Shown here: positions 15,001-28,800 of the stretch, piece after piece
How the letters are laid out: every line of letters begins with the position of its first letter
How positions within the stretch are numbered: the first letter of the stretch is position 1
Assembly (NCBI GenBank): GCA_963971305.1
Contig: CAXARO010000164.1
Coordinates: 1 to 64,000, forward strand
DNA from: Arcuatula senhousia
Lineage: Eukaryota > Mollusca > Bivalvia > Mytilida > Mytilidae
Reading direction: 5' to 3'
DNA length: 64,000 nucleotides
The notes under the pieces: generated by a model
What the model was told of the DNA's origin: nothing
Database searches by the model: none
The model's input: the letters and a program-made list of their open reading frames with translations, nothing else
Program-made: the position numbers and the translations under genes

Positions 15001-18000
15001 TTATCTTGTACCAATAATGGTACTTTGGCCAATATACATAGTGTGAGAGCCAATCTATCACAGTCAGAAGATTTATCCTGTAACAATAATGATACTGTGA
15101 CCTATAGACATACTGTCAGAGTCAATATATCACAGTCAGATGATTTATCCAGTAACAATAAGGATACTGTGACCTATAGACATAGTGTCAGAGTCAATCT
15201 ATCACAGTCAGATGATTTATCCTGTAACAAAAATGGTACTGTGGCCTATAGACTTGGTGTCAGAGTCAATCTATCACAGTCAGATGATTTATCTTGTACC
15301 AATAATGGTACTTTGGCCAATATACATAGTGTGAGAGTCAATCTATCACAGTCAGAAGATTTATCCTGTAACAATAATGATACTGTGACCTATAGACATA
15401 CTGTCAGAGTCAATATATCACAGTCAGATTATTTATCCAGTAACAATAAGGATACTGTGACCTATAGACATAGTGTCAGAGTCAATCTATCACAGTCAGA
15501 TGATTTATCCTGTAACAAAAATGGTACTGTGGCCTATAGACTTGGTGTCAGAGTCAATCTATCACAGTCAGATGATTTATCTTGTACCAATAATGGTACT
15601 TTGGCCAATATACATAGTGTGAGAGTCAATCTATCACAGTCAGAAGATTTATCCTGTAACAATAATGATACTGTGACCTATAGACATACTGTCAGAGTCA
15701 ATATATCACAGTCAGATGATTTATCCAGTAACAATAAGGATACTGTGACCTATAGACATAGTGTCAGAGTCAATCTATCACAGTCAGATGATTTATCCTG
15801 TAACAAAAATGGTACTGTGGCCTATAGACTTGGTGTCAGAGTCAATCTATCACAGTCAGATGATTTATCTTGTACCAATAATGGTACTTTGGCCAATATA
15901 CATAGTGTGAGAGTCAATCTATCACAGTCAGAAGATTTATCCTGTAACAATAATGATACTGTGACCTATAGACATACTGTCAGAGTCAATATATCACAGT
16001 CAGATGATTTATCCAGTAACAATAAGGATACTGTGACCTATAGACATAGTGTCAGAGTCAATCTATCACAGTCAGATGATTTATCCTGTAACAAAAATGG
16101 TACTGTGGCCTATAGACTTGGTGTCAGAGTCAATCTATCACAGTCAGATGATTTATCTTGTACCAATAATGGTACTTTGGCCAATATACATAGTGTGAGA
16201 GTCAATCTATCACAGTCAGAAGATTTATCCTGTAACAATAATGATACTGTGACCTATAGACATACTGTCAGAGTCAATATATCACAGTCAGATGATTTAT
16301 CCAGTAACAATAAGGATACTGTGACCTATAGACATAGTGTCAGAGTCAATCTATCACAGTCAGATGATTTATCCTGTAACAAAAATGGTACTGTGGCCTA
16401 TAGACTTGGTGTCAGAGTCAATCTATCACAGTCAGATGATTTATCTTGTACCAATAATGGTACTTTGGCCAATATACATAGTGTGAGAGTCAATCTATCA
16501 CAGTCAGAAGATTTATCCTGTAACAATAATGATACTGTGACCTATAGACATACTGTCAGAGTCAATATATCACATTCAGATGATTTATCCAGTAACAATA
16601 AGGATACTGTGACCTATAGACATAGTGTCAGAGTCAATCTATCACAGTCAGATGATTTATCCTGTAACAAAAATGGTACTGTGGCCTATAGACTTGGTGT
16701 CAGAGTCAATCTATCACAGTCAGATGATTTATCTTGTACCAATAATGGTACTTTGGCCAATATACATAGTGTGAGAGTCAATCTATCACAGTCAGAAGAT
16801 TTATCCTGTAACAATAATGATACTGTGACCTATAGACATACTGTCAGAGTCAATATATCACAGTCAGATGATTTATCCAGTAACAATAAGGATACTGTGA
16901 CCTATAGACATAGTGTCAGAGTCAATCTATCACAGTCAGATGATTTATCCTGTAACAAAAATGGTACTGTGGCCTATAGACTTGGTGTCAGAGTCAATCT
17001 ATCACAGTCAGATGATTTATCTTGTACCAATAATGGTACTTTGGCCAATATACATAGTGTGAGAGTCAATCTATCACAGTCAGAAGATTTATCCTGTAAC
17101 AATAATGATACTGTGACCTATAGACATACTGTCAGAGTCAATATATCACAGTCAGATGATTTATCCAGTTACAATAAGGATACTGTGACCTATAGACATA
17201 GTGTCAGAGTCAATCTATCACAGTCAGATGATTTATCCTGTAACAAAAATGGTACTGTGGCCTATAGACTTGGTGTCAGAGTCAATCTATCACAGTCAGA
17301 TGATTTATCTTGTACCAATAATGGTACTTTGGCCAATATACATAGTGTGAGAGTCAATCTATCACAGTCAGAAGATTTATCCTGTAACAATAATGATACT
17401 GTGACCTATAGACATACTGTCAGAGTCATATATCACAGTCAGATGATTTATCCAGTATCAATAAGGATACTGTGACCTATAGACATAGTGTCAGAGTCAA
17501 TCTATCACAGTCAGATGATTTATCCTGTAACAAAAATGGTACTGTGGCCTATAGACTTGGTGTCAGAGTCAATCTATCACAGTCAGATGATTTATCTTGT
17601 ACCAATAATGGTACTTTGCCCAATATACATAGTGTGAGAGTCAATCTATCACAGTCAGAAGATTTATCCTGTAACAATAATGATACTGTGACCTATAGAC
17701 ATACTGTCAGAGTCAATATATCACAGTCAGATGATTTATCCAGTAACAATAAGGATACTGTGACCTATAGACATAGTGTCAGAGTCAATCTATCACAGTC
17801 AGATGATTTATCCTGTAACAAAAATGGTACTGTGGCCTATAGACTTGGTGTCAGAGTCAATCTATCACAGTCAGATGATTTATCTTGTACCAATAATGGT
17901 ACTTTGGCCAATATACATAGTGTGAGAGTCAATCTATCACAGTCAGAAGATTTATCCTGTAACAATAATGATACTGTGACCTATAGACATACTGTCAGAG

Positions 18001-19210
18001 TCAATATATCACAGTCAGATGATTTATCCAGTAACAATAAGGATACTGTGACCTATAGACATAGTGTCAGAGTCAATCTATCACAGTCAGATGATTTATC
18101 CTGTAACAAAAATGGTACTGTGGCCTATAGACTTGGTGTCAGAGTCAATCTATCACAGTCAGATGATTTATCTTGTACCAATAATGGTACTTTGGCCAAT
18201 ATACATAGTGTGAGAGTCAATCTATCACAGTCAGAAGATTTATCCTGTAACAATAATGATACTGTGACCTATAGACATACTGTCAGAGTCAATATATCAC
18301 AATCAGATGATTTATCCAGTAACAATAAGGATACTGTGACCTATAGACATAGTGTCAGAGTCAATCTATCACGGTCAGATGATTTATCCTGTAACAAAAA
18401 TGGTACTGTGGCCTATAGACTTGGTGTCAGAGTCAATCTATCACAGTCAGATGATTTATCTTGTACCAATAATGGTACTTTGGCCAATATACATAGTGTG
18501 AGAGTCAATCTATCACAGTCAGAAGATTTATCCTGTAACAATAATGATACTGTGACCTATAGACATACTGTCAGAGTCAATATATCACAGTCAGATGATT
18601 TATCCAGTAACAATAAGGATACTGTGACCTATAGACATAGTGTCAGAGTCAATCTATCACAGTCAGATGATTTATCCTGTAACAAAAATGGTACTGTGGC
18701 CTATAGACTTGGTGTCAGAGTCAATCTATCACAGTCAGATGATTTATCTTGTACCAATAATGGTACTTTGGCCAATATACATAGTGTGAGAGTCAATCTA
18801 TCACAGTCAGAAGATTTATCCTGTAACAATAATGATACTGTGACCTATAGACATACTGTCAGAGTCAATATATCACAGTCAGATGATTTATCCAGTAACA
18901 ATAAGGATACTGTGACCTATAGACATAGTGTCAGAGTCAATCTATCACAGTCAGATGATTTATCCTGTAACAAAAATGGTACTGTGGCCTATAGACTTGG
19001 TGTCAGAGTCAATCTATCACAGTCAGATGATTTATCTTGTACCAATATTGGTACTTTGGCCAATATACATAGTGTGAGAGTCAATCTATCACAGTCAGAA
19101 GATTTATCCTGTAACAATAATGATACTGTGACCTATAGACATACTGTCAGAGTCAATATATCACAGTCAGATGATTTATCCAGTAACAATAAGGATACTG
19201 TGACCTATAG
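1..19210 (+). repeat. 72-bp satellite, homogeneous 288-bp higher-order repeat array
   Basis: A 72-bp monomer is tandemly repeated, and four monomer types (A-B-C-D) form a 288-bp higher-order unit present about 66 times with very few differences between copies. The array is already in progress at base 1, so its left end lies outside the window. Departures from the 288-bp rhythm are an extra C-type monomer near 4,860-4,930, loss of a B-type monomer near 8,510-8,580, and 1-bp deletions near 3,127 and 17,428. Read on +, one frame stays open for thousands of bases (24 codons per monomer). It contains no ATG in the core array, is interrupted by TAA at 7,471 and 10,207, and is shifted by both 1-bp deletions. 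I see satellite DNA. A coding role is not supported, although a spliced leader exon outside the window cannot be excluded. Confidence 0.95.
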
Positions 19211-22200
19211 ATATAGTGTCAGAGTCAATCTATCACAGTCAGATGATATATCCTGTAACAATAATGATACTGTGACCTATAAACATGGTGTCAGAGTCAA
19301 TCTATCACAGTCAGATGATTTATCCTGTAACAATAATGATACTGTGACCTATAGACATAGTGTCAGAATCAATCTATCACAGTCCGATGATTTATCCTGT
19401 AACAATAATGATACCTTGACCAATAGAAATTGTGTCAGAGTAAATTTATCACAGTCAGATGATTTATCTTGTACCAATAATGGTACTTTGGCCAATATAC
19501 ATAGTGTGAGAGTCAATCTATCACAGTCAGAAGATTTATCCAGTAACAATAATGATACTGTGACCTATATACATACTGTCAGAGTCAATATATCACAGTC
19601 AGATGATTTATCCTGTAACAATAGGGATACCGTGACCTATAGACATAGTGTCAGAGTCAATCTATCAGTGTCAGATGATTTATCCTATAACAGAAATGGT
19701 ACTGTGGCCTATAGACGTGGTGTCAGAGTCAATCTATCACAGTCAGATGATTTATCCCGTAACAATAATTATACTGTGACCTATAGACATGGTGTCAGAG
19801 TCAATCTATCACGGTCCGATGATTTATCCTGTAACAATAATGATGCCTTGACCAAAAGAAATGGCGTCAGAGAAAACCTATTACAGTCAGATGATTTATC
19901 CTGTACCACCAGTGGTACTGTGGCCAATAGATGTGGTAGAGTTAATCTATCACAGTCAGATGATTTATCCTGTAACAATAATGATACTGTCACCTACACA
20001 CATGATGTCAGAGACAATCTATCACAGTCAGATGATTTATCATATAACACTAATGATACTGTGACCTATAGACATAGTGTCAGAGTCAATCTATCACAGT
20101 CAGATGATTTATCCTATAACAGTAATGATACCTTGACCAATAGAAATGGCGTCAGAGTAAATCTGTCACAGTCAGATGATTTATCCTGTACCACTAGTGG
20201 TACTGTGGCCAATAGACATAGTGTCAGAGTCAATCAATCACAGTCAGATGATTTATCCTGTAACGGTAATGATACTGTCACCTATAGAGATGATGTCAGA
20301 GTCAATCTATCACAGTCAGACGATTTATCCTGTAACAATGATGATAATGTGACCCATAGACATAGTTGTCAGAATCAATTTATCACAGTCAGATGATTTA
20401 TCCTGTAACAATAATGATACTTTGACCTATATACATAGTGTCAGAGTCAATCTATCGCAGTCAGATGATTTATCCTGTAACAAAAATGGCACTGTGGTCT
20501 ATAGACGTGGTGTCAGAGTCAATCTATCACAGTCAGATTATTTATCCTGTAGCAATAATGGTACTGTGGGCTATAGACATGGTGTCAGAGTCAATCTATC
20601 ACAGTCAGATGATTTATCCTGTAACAAAAATGATACCTTGACCAATAGAAATGGCGTCAGAGTAAATCTATCACAGTCAGATGATTTATCCTGTACTACT
20701 AGTGGTACTGTGGCCAACATACATAAAGTCAGAGTCAATCTATCACAGTCAGATGATATATCCTGTAACAATAATGATATTGTGACCTATAAACATGGTG
20801 TCAGAGTAAATCTATCACAGTCATATGATTTATCCTGTAACAATAATGATGCTGTCACATACACACATGATTTCAGAGACTATCTATCACAGTCAGATGA
20901 TTTATCATATAACACTAATGATACTGTGACCTATAGACATAGTGTCAGAATCAATCTTTCACAGTCCGATGATTTATCCTGTAACAATAATGATACCTTG
21001 ACCAATAGAAATGGTGTCAGAGTCAATCTATCACAGTCAGATGATTTATCCCGTAATAATAATGATACTGTGACCTATAGACATGGTGTCAGACTCAATC
21101 CATCACAGTCAGATTATTTATCCCGTAACAATAATGATACGGTGACCTATATACATGGTGTCAGAGTCAATCTATCACAGTCAGATGAATTATCCTATAA
21201 CAGTAATGATACCTTGACGAATAGAAATGGCGTCAGAGTAAATCTGTCACAGTCAGATGATTTATCCTGTACCACTAGTGGTACTGTGGCCAATAGACAT
21301 AGTGTCAGAGTCAATCAATCACAGTCAGATGATTTATCCTGTAACGGTAATGATACTGTCACCTATAGACAAGATGTCACTGTCAATCTATCACAGTCAG
21401 GTGATTTATCCTGTAACAATAATGATACTTTCACCTATAGACATAGTGTCAGAGTCAATCTATCGCAGTCAGATGATTTATCCTGTAACAAAAATGGTAC
21501 TGTGGCCTATAGACATGGTGTCATAGTCAATCCATCACAATCAGATGATTTAACCTGTAACAAAAATGGCACTGTGGCCTACAGACGTGGTGTCAGAGTC
21601 AATCTATCACAGTCAGGTGATTTATCCTGTAGCAATAATGGTACTGTGGCCTATAGACATAGTGTCAGAGTCAAGTTATCACAGTCAGATGATTTATCCC
21701 GTAATAATAATGAAACTGTGACTTTTAGACATGGTGTCAGAGTCAATCTATCACAGTCAGATGATTTATTCTGTTAACAATAATGATACCTTGAACAAAA
21801 GAAAAGGCGTCAGAGTAAATATATCACAGTGAGATGATTTATCCTGTACCACTAGTGGTACTGTGGCCAATAGACATAGTGTCAGAGTCAATCTATCACA
21901 GTCAGATGAGATATCATGTAACAATAATGATACTGTGACCTATAGACATTGCGTCAGAGTCAATCTATCAAAGTCAGATGATTTATCCTATAAGAATAAT
22001 GATACTTTGACCTAAAGACATAGTGTCAGAATCAATCTATCACAGTCATATGATTTTTCCTGTAATAATAAGGATACTGTGGCCTAAAGACATAGTGTCA
22101 GAGTCAATCTATAACAGTCAGATGATTTATCCTGTAACAATAAGGATACTGTGACCTAAAGACATAGTGTCAGAGTCAATCTATCACAGTCAGATGATTT

Positions 22201-24703
22201 ATCCTGTAACAAAAATGGTACTGTGGCCTATAGACGTGGTGTCAGTGTCAATCTATCACAGTCAGATGATTTATCCCGTAATAATAATGATACTTTGACC
22301 TATAGACATAGTTTCAGAATCAATCTATCACAGTCAGATGATTTATCTTGTAACAATAATGATACTGTGACCTATAGACATAGTGTCAGAGTCAATCTAT
22401 CACAGTCCGTTGATTTATCCTATAACAATAATGATACTGTGACCTATAGACATAGTGTCAGAATCAATCTATCAGAGTCAGATGATTTATCTTGTAACAA
22501 TAATGATACTGTGACCTATAGACATAGTGTCAGAGTCAATCTATCACAGTCCGATGATTTATCCTGTAACAATAAGGATACTGTGACCTATAGACATAGT
22601 GTCAGAGTCAATCTATCACAGTCAGATGATTTATCCAGTAACAAAAATGGTACTGTGGCCTATAGACGTAGTGTCAGAGTCAATCTATCACAGACAGATG
22701 ATTTATCCTGTAACAAAAATGGTACTGTGGCCTATAGACGTGGTGTCAGTGTCAATCTATCACAGTCAGATGATTTATCATGTAACAATAATGATACTGT
22801 GACCTATTGACATAGTGTCAGAATCAATCTATCACAGTCAGATAATATTTCCTGTAACAATAATGATACTGTTACCTATAGGCATGGTGTCAGAGTCAAT
22901 CTATCACATTCAGATGATTTATCCGGTAACAATAATGATACCTTGACCAATAGAAATGGCGTCAGAGTAAATCTATCACAGTCAGATGATTTATCCTGTA
23001 CCACTAGTGGTACTGTGGCCAATAGACATTGTGTCAGAGTCAATCTATCACAGTCAGCTGATTTATCCTGTAACAATAATGATACTGTCACCTATAGACA
23101 TCATGTCAGAGTCAATCTATTACACTCATGATTTATCCTGTAACAATAATGATACTGTCACCTATAGACATGATGTCAGAGTTAATCTATCACAGTCATG
23201 TGATTTATCCTGTAACAATAATGATACTATCACCTATAGCCATGATGTCAGAGACAATCTATCACAGTCAGATGATTTATCCTGTAACAATAATGATACT
23301 ATGACCAATAGACATGGTGTCAGAGTCAATCTATCACTGTCAGATGATTTATCCCTTAATAATAATGATACTGTGACCTATAGTGTCAGAGTCAATCTAT
23401 CACAGTCAGATTATTTATCCCGTAACAATAATGATACTGTAACCTATATACATGGTGTCAGAGTCAATCTATCACAGTCAGATGATTGATCCTATAACAA
23501 TAATGATACCTTGACCAAAAGAAATGGCGTCAGAGTAAATCTGTCACAGTCAGATGATTTGTCCTGTACCACTAGTGGTACTGTGGCCAATAGACATAGT
23601 GTCAGAGTCAATCTATCACAGTCAGATGATTTATCCTGTAACGGTAATAATACTGTCACCTATAGACATGATGTCAGAGTCAATCTATCACAGTCAGACG
23701 ATTTATCCTGTAACAATGATGATAATGTGACCCATAGACATAGTGTCAGAATCAATCTATCACAGTCAGATGATTTATCCTGTAACAATAATGATACTTT
23801 GACCTATAAACATAGTGTCAGAGTCAATCTATCACAGTCAGATGATTTATCCTGTAACAAAAATGGTACTGTGGCCTATAGATATGGTGTCATAGTCAAT
23901 CCATCACAATCAGATGATTTATCCTGTACCAAAAAATGGCACTGTGGCCTATAGACGTGGTGTCAGAGTAACAATAAGGATACTGTGACCTATAGACATA
24001 GTGTCAGAGTCAATCTATCACAGTCTGATGATTTATCCTGTAACAATAATGATACCTTGAACAAAAGAAAAGGCGTCTGAGTAAATATATCACAGTCAGA
24101 TGATTTATCCTGTACCACTAGTGGTACTGTGGCCAATAGACATAGTGTCAGAGTCAATCTATCACAGTCAGATGATTTATCCTGTAACAATAAGGATACT
24201 GTGACCTATAGACATAGTGTCAGAGTCAATCTATCACAGTCAGATGATTTATCCAGTAACAAAAATGGTACTGTGGCCTATAGACGTAGTGTCAGAGTCA
24301 ATCTATCACAGTCAGATGATTTATCATGTAACAATAATGATACTGTCACCTACACACATGATGTCAGAGACAATCTATCACAGTCAGATGATTTATCATA
24401 TAACATTAATGATACTGTGATCTATAGACATAGTGTCAGAATCAATCTATCACAGTCCGATAATTTATCCCGTAACAATAATAATACTGTGACCTATAGA
24501 CATGGTGTCAGAGTCAATCTATCACAGTCAGATGATTTATCCCGTAATAATAATGATACTGTGACCTATATACATGGTGTCAGAGTCAATCTATCACAGT
24601 CAGATGATTTATCCGGTAACAATAATGATACCTTGACCAATAGAAATGGCGTCAGAGTAAATCTATCACAGTCAGATAATTTATCCTGTACCACTAGTGG
24701 TAC

Positions 24704-25855
24704 TGTGGCCAATAGACATAGTGTCAGAGTCAATCTATCACAATCAGATGAGATATCATGTAACAATAATGATACTGTGACCTATAGACATGGCGTCAGA
24801 GTCAATCTATCACAGTCATATGATTTATCATGTAACAATAATGATACTGTCACCTATAGACATGATGTCAGAGACAATCTATCACAGTCATATGATTTAT
24901 CCTGTAACAATAATGATACTGTGACCTATAGACATAGTGTCAGAATCAATCAATCACAGTCCGATGATTTATCCTGTAACAATAATGATACCTTGACCAA
25001 TAGAAATGGTGTCAGAGTAAATTTATCACAGTCAGATGATTTATCTTGTACAAATAATGGTACTTTGGCCAATAAACATAGTGTGAGAGTCAATCTATCA
25101 CAGTCAGATGATTTATCCTGTAACAATAATGATACTGTGATCTATAGACATACTGTCAGAGTCAATATATCACAGTCAGATGATTTATCCTGTAACAATA
25201 AGGATACCGTGACCTCTAGACATAGTGTCAGAGTCAATCTATCACAGTCAGATGATTTATCTCGTAATAATAATGATACTGTGGCCAATAGACATAGTGT
25301 CAGAGTCAATCTATCACAGTCAGATGAGATATCATGTAACAATAATGATACTGTGACCTATAGACATGGCGTCAGAGTCAATCTATCACAGTCATATGAT
25401 TTATCATGTAACAATAATGATACTGTCACCTATAGACATGATGTAAGAGACAATCTATCACAGTCATATGATTTATCCTGTAACAATAATGATACTGTGA
25501 CCTATAGACATAGTGTCAGAATCAATCTATCACAGTTCGATGATTTATCCTGTAACAATAATGATACCTTGACCAATAGAAATGGTGTCAGAGTAAATCT
25601 ATCACAGTCAGATGATTTATCTTGTACCAATAATGGTACTTTGGCCAATATACATAGTGTGAGACTCAATCTATCACAGTCAGATGATTTATCCTGTAAC
25701 AATATTGATACTGTGACCTATAGACATACTGTCAGAGTCAATATATCACAGTCAGATGATTTATCCTGTAACAATAAGGATACCGTGACCTCTAGACATA
25801 GTGTCAGAGTCAATCTATCACAGTCAGATGATTTATCCTGTAACAATAATGATAC
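24704..25855 (+). repeat. 576-bp (8-monomer) tandem duplication in the satellite
   Basis: A block of eight 72-bp monomers is present twice in a row. For example AGATATCATG lies at 24,751 and again at 25,327, exactly 576 bp later, with the same order of rare monomer variants around it. The outer limits are approximate because all monomers are related. Confidence 0.75.
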
Positions 25856-28800
25856 CTTGAACAAAAGAAAAGGCGTCAGAGTAAATATATCACAGTCAGA
25901 TGATTTATCCTGTAACACCAGTGTTACTGTGGCCAATAGACATAGTGTCAGAGTCAATCTATTACAGTCAGATGATAACTCCTGTAACAATAATGATACT
26001 GTGACCTATAGAAATGATGTCAGAGTTATTCTATCACAGTCATGTGATTTATCCTGTAACAATAATGATACTCTCACCTATAGCCATGATGTCAGAGACA
26101 ATCTATCACAGTCAGATGATTTATCCTGTAACAATAATGATACTATGACCAATAGAAATGGTGTCAGAGTAAATCTATCACAGTCAGATGATTTATCTTG
26201 TACCAATAATGGTACTTTGGCCAATATACATAGTGTCAGAGTCAATCTATCACTGTCAGATGATTTATCCTGTAATAATAATGATACTGTGACCTATAGA
26301 CATACCGTCAGAGTCAATCTATCACAGTCAGATGATTTATCCTATAAGAATAATGATACTTTGACCTAAGACATAGTGTCAGAATCAATCTATCACAGTC
26401 ATATGATTTTTCCTGTAATAATAAGGATACTGTGGCCTAAAGACATAGTGTCAGAGTAAATCTATAACAGTCAGATGATTTATCCTGTAATAATAATGAT
26501 ACTTTGACCTATAGACATAGTTTCAGAATCAATCTATCACAGTCAGATGATTTATCTTGTAACAATAATGATACTGTGACCTATAGACATAGTGTCAGAG
26601 TCAATCTATCACAGTCCGATGATTTATCCTGTAACAATAAGGATACTGTGACCTATACACATAGTGTCAGAGTCAATCTATCACAGTCAGATGATTTATC
26701 CAGTAACAAAAATGGTACTGTGGCCTATAGACGTAGTGTCAGAGTCAATCTATCACAGTCAGATGATTTATCCAGTAACAAAAATGGTACTGTGGCCTAT
26801 AGACGTGGTGTCAGTGTCAATCTATCACAGTCAGATGATTTATCATGTAACAATAATGATACTTTGACCTATTGACATAGTGTCAGAATCAATCTATCAC
26901 AGTCAGATGATATTTCCTGTAACAATAATGATACTGTTACCTATAGGCATGGTGTCAGAGTCAATCTATCACAGTCAGATGATTTATCCTGTAACAATAA
27001 TGATACTATGACCAATAGAAATGGTGTCAGAGTAAATCTATCACAGTCAGATGATTTATCTTGTACCAATAATGGTACTTTGGCCAATATACATAGTGTC
27101 AGAGTCAATCTATCACTGTCAGATGATTTATCCTGTAATAATAATGATACTGTGACCTATAGACATACCGTCAGAGTCAATCTATCACAGTCAGATGATT
27201 TATCCTATAAGAATAATGATACTTTGACCTAAGACATAGTGTCAGAATCAATCTATCACAGTCATATGATTTTTCCTGTAATAATAAGGATACTGTGGCC
27301 TAAAGACATAGTGTCAGAGTCAATCTATCACAGTCAGATGATTTATCTTGTAACAATAATGATACTGTGACCTATAGACATAGTGTCAGAGTCAATCTAT
27401 CACAGTCCGATGATTTATCCTATAACAATAATGATGATACTGTGACCTATAGACATAGTGTCAGAATCAATCTATCAGAGTCAGATGATTTATCTTGTAA
27501 CAATAATGATACTGTGACCTATAGACATAGTGTCAGAGTCAATCTATCACAGTCCGATGATTTATCCTGTAACAATAAGGATACTGTGACCTATACACAT
27601 AGTGTCAGAGTCAATCTATCACAGTCAGATGATTTATCCAGTAACAAAAATGGTACTGTGGCCTATAGACGTAGTGTCAGAGTCAATCTATCACAGTCAG
27701 ATGATTTATCCAGTAACAAAAATGGTACTGTGGCCTATAGACGTGGTGTCAGTGTCAATCTATCACAGTCAGATGATTTATCATGTAACAATAATGATAC
27801 TTTGACCTATTGACATAGTGTCAGAATCAATCTATCACAGTCAGATGATATTTCCTGTAACAATAATGATACTGTTACCTATAGGCATGGTGTCAGAGTC
27901 AATCTATCACAGTCAGATGATTTATCCGGTAACAATAATGATACCTTGACCAATAGAAATGGCGTCAGAGTAAATCTATCACAGTCAGATGATTTATCCT
28001 GTACCACTAGTGGTACTGTGGCCAATAGACATTGTGTCAGAGTCAATCTATAACAGTCAGATGATTTATCCTGTAATAATAATGATACTTTGACCTATAG
28101 ACATAGTTTCAGAATCAATCTATCACAGTCAGATGATTTATCCTGTAACAATAATGATACTGTCACCTATAGACATGATGTCAGAGTCAATCTATTACAG
28201 TCATGTGATTTATCCTGTAACAATAATGATACTATCACCTATAGCCATGATGTCAGAGACAATCTATCACAGTCAGATGATTTATCCTGTAACAATAATG
28301 ATACTATGACCAATACACATGGTGTCAGAGTCAATCTATCACAGTCAGATGATTTATCCCGTAATAATAATGATACTGTGACCTATAGTGTCAGAGTCAA
28401 TCTATCACAGTCAGATTATTTATCCCGTAACAATAATGATACTGTAACCTATATACATGGTGTCAGAGTCAATCTATCACAGTCAGATGATTTATCCTAT
28501 AACAATAATGATACTTTGACCAAAAGAAATGGCGTCAGAGTAAATCTGTCACAGTCAGATGATTTATCCTGTACCACTAGTGGTACTGTGGCCAATAGAC
28601 ATAGTGTCAGAGTCAATCTATCACAGTCAGATGATATATCATGTAACAATAATGATACTGTGACCTATAGACATGGCGTCAGAGTCAATCTATCTAACTC
28701 ATATGATATATCCTGTAACAATAAGGATACCGTGACCTCTAGACATAGTGTCAGAGTCAATCTATCACAGTCAGATGATTTATCCTGTAACAATAATGAT

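Noticed and set aside
50..20396. Very long + strand open frames (890 to 2,400 codons) as giant protein-coding genes
   Set aside because: They are tandem 72-bp satellite; there is no in-frame ATG in the core, parts of another + frame and of the - strand are open too, stops and 1-bp deletions interrupt them without consequence, and the unit length is divisible by three.
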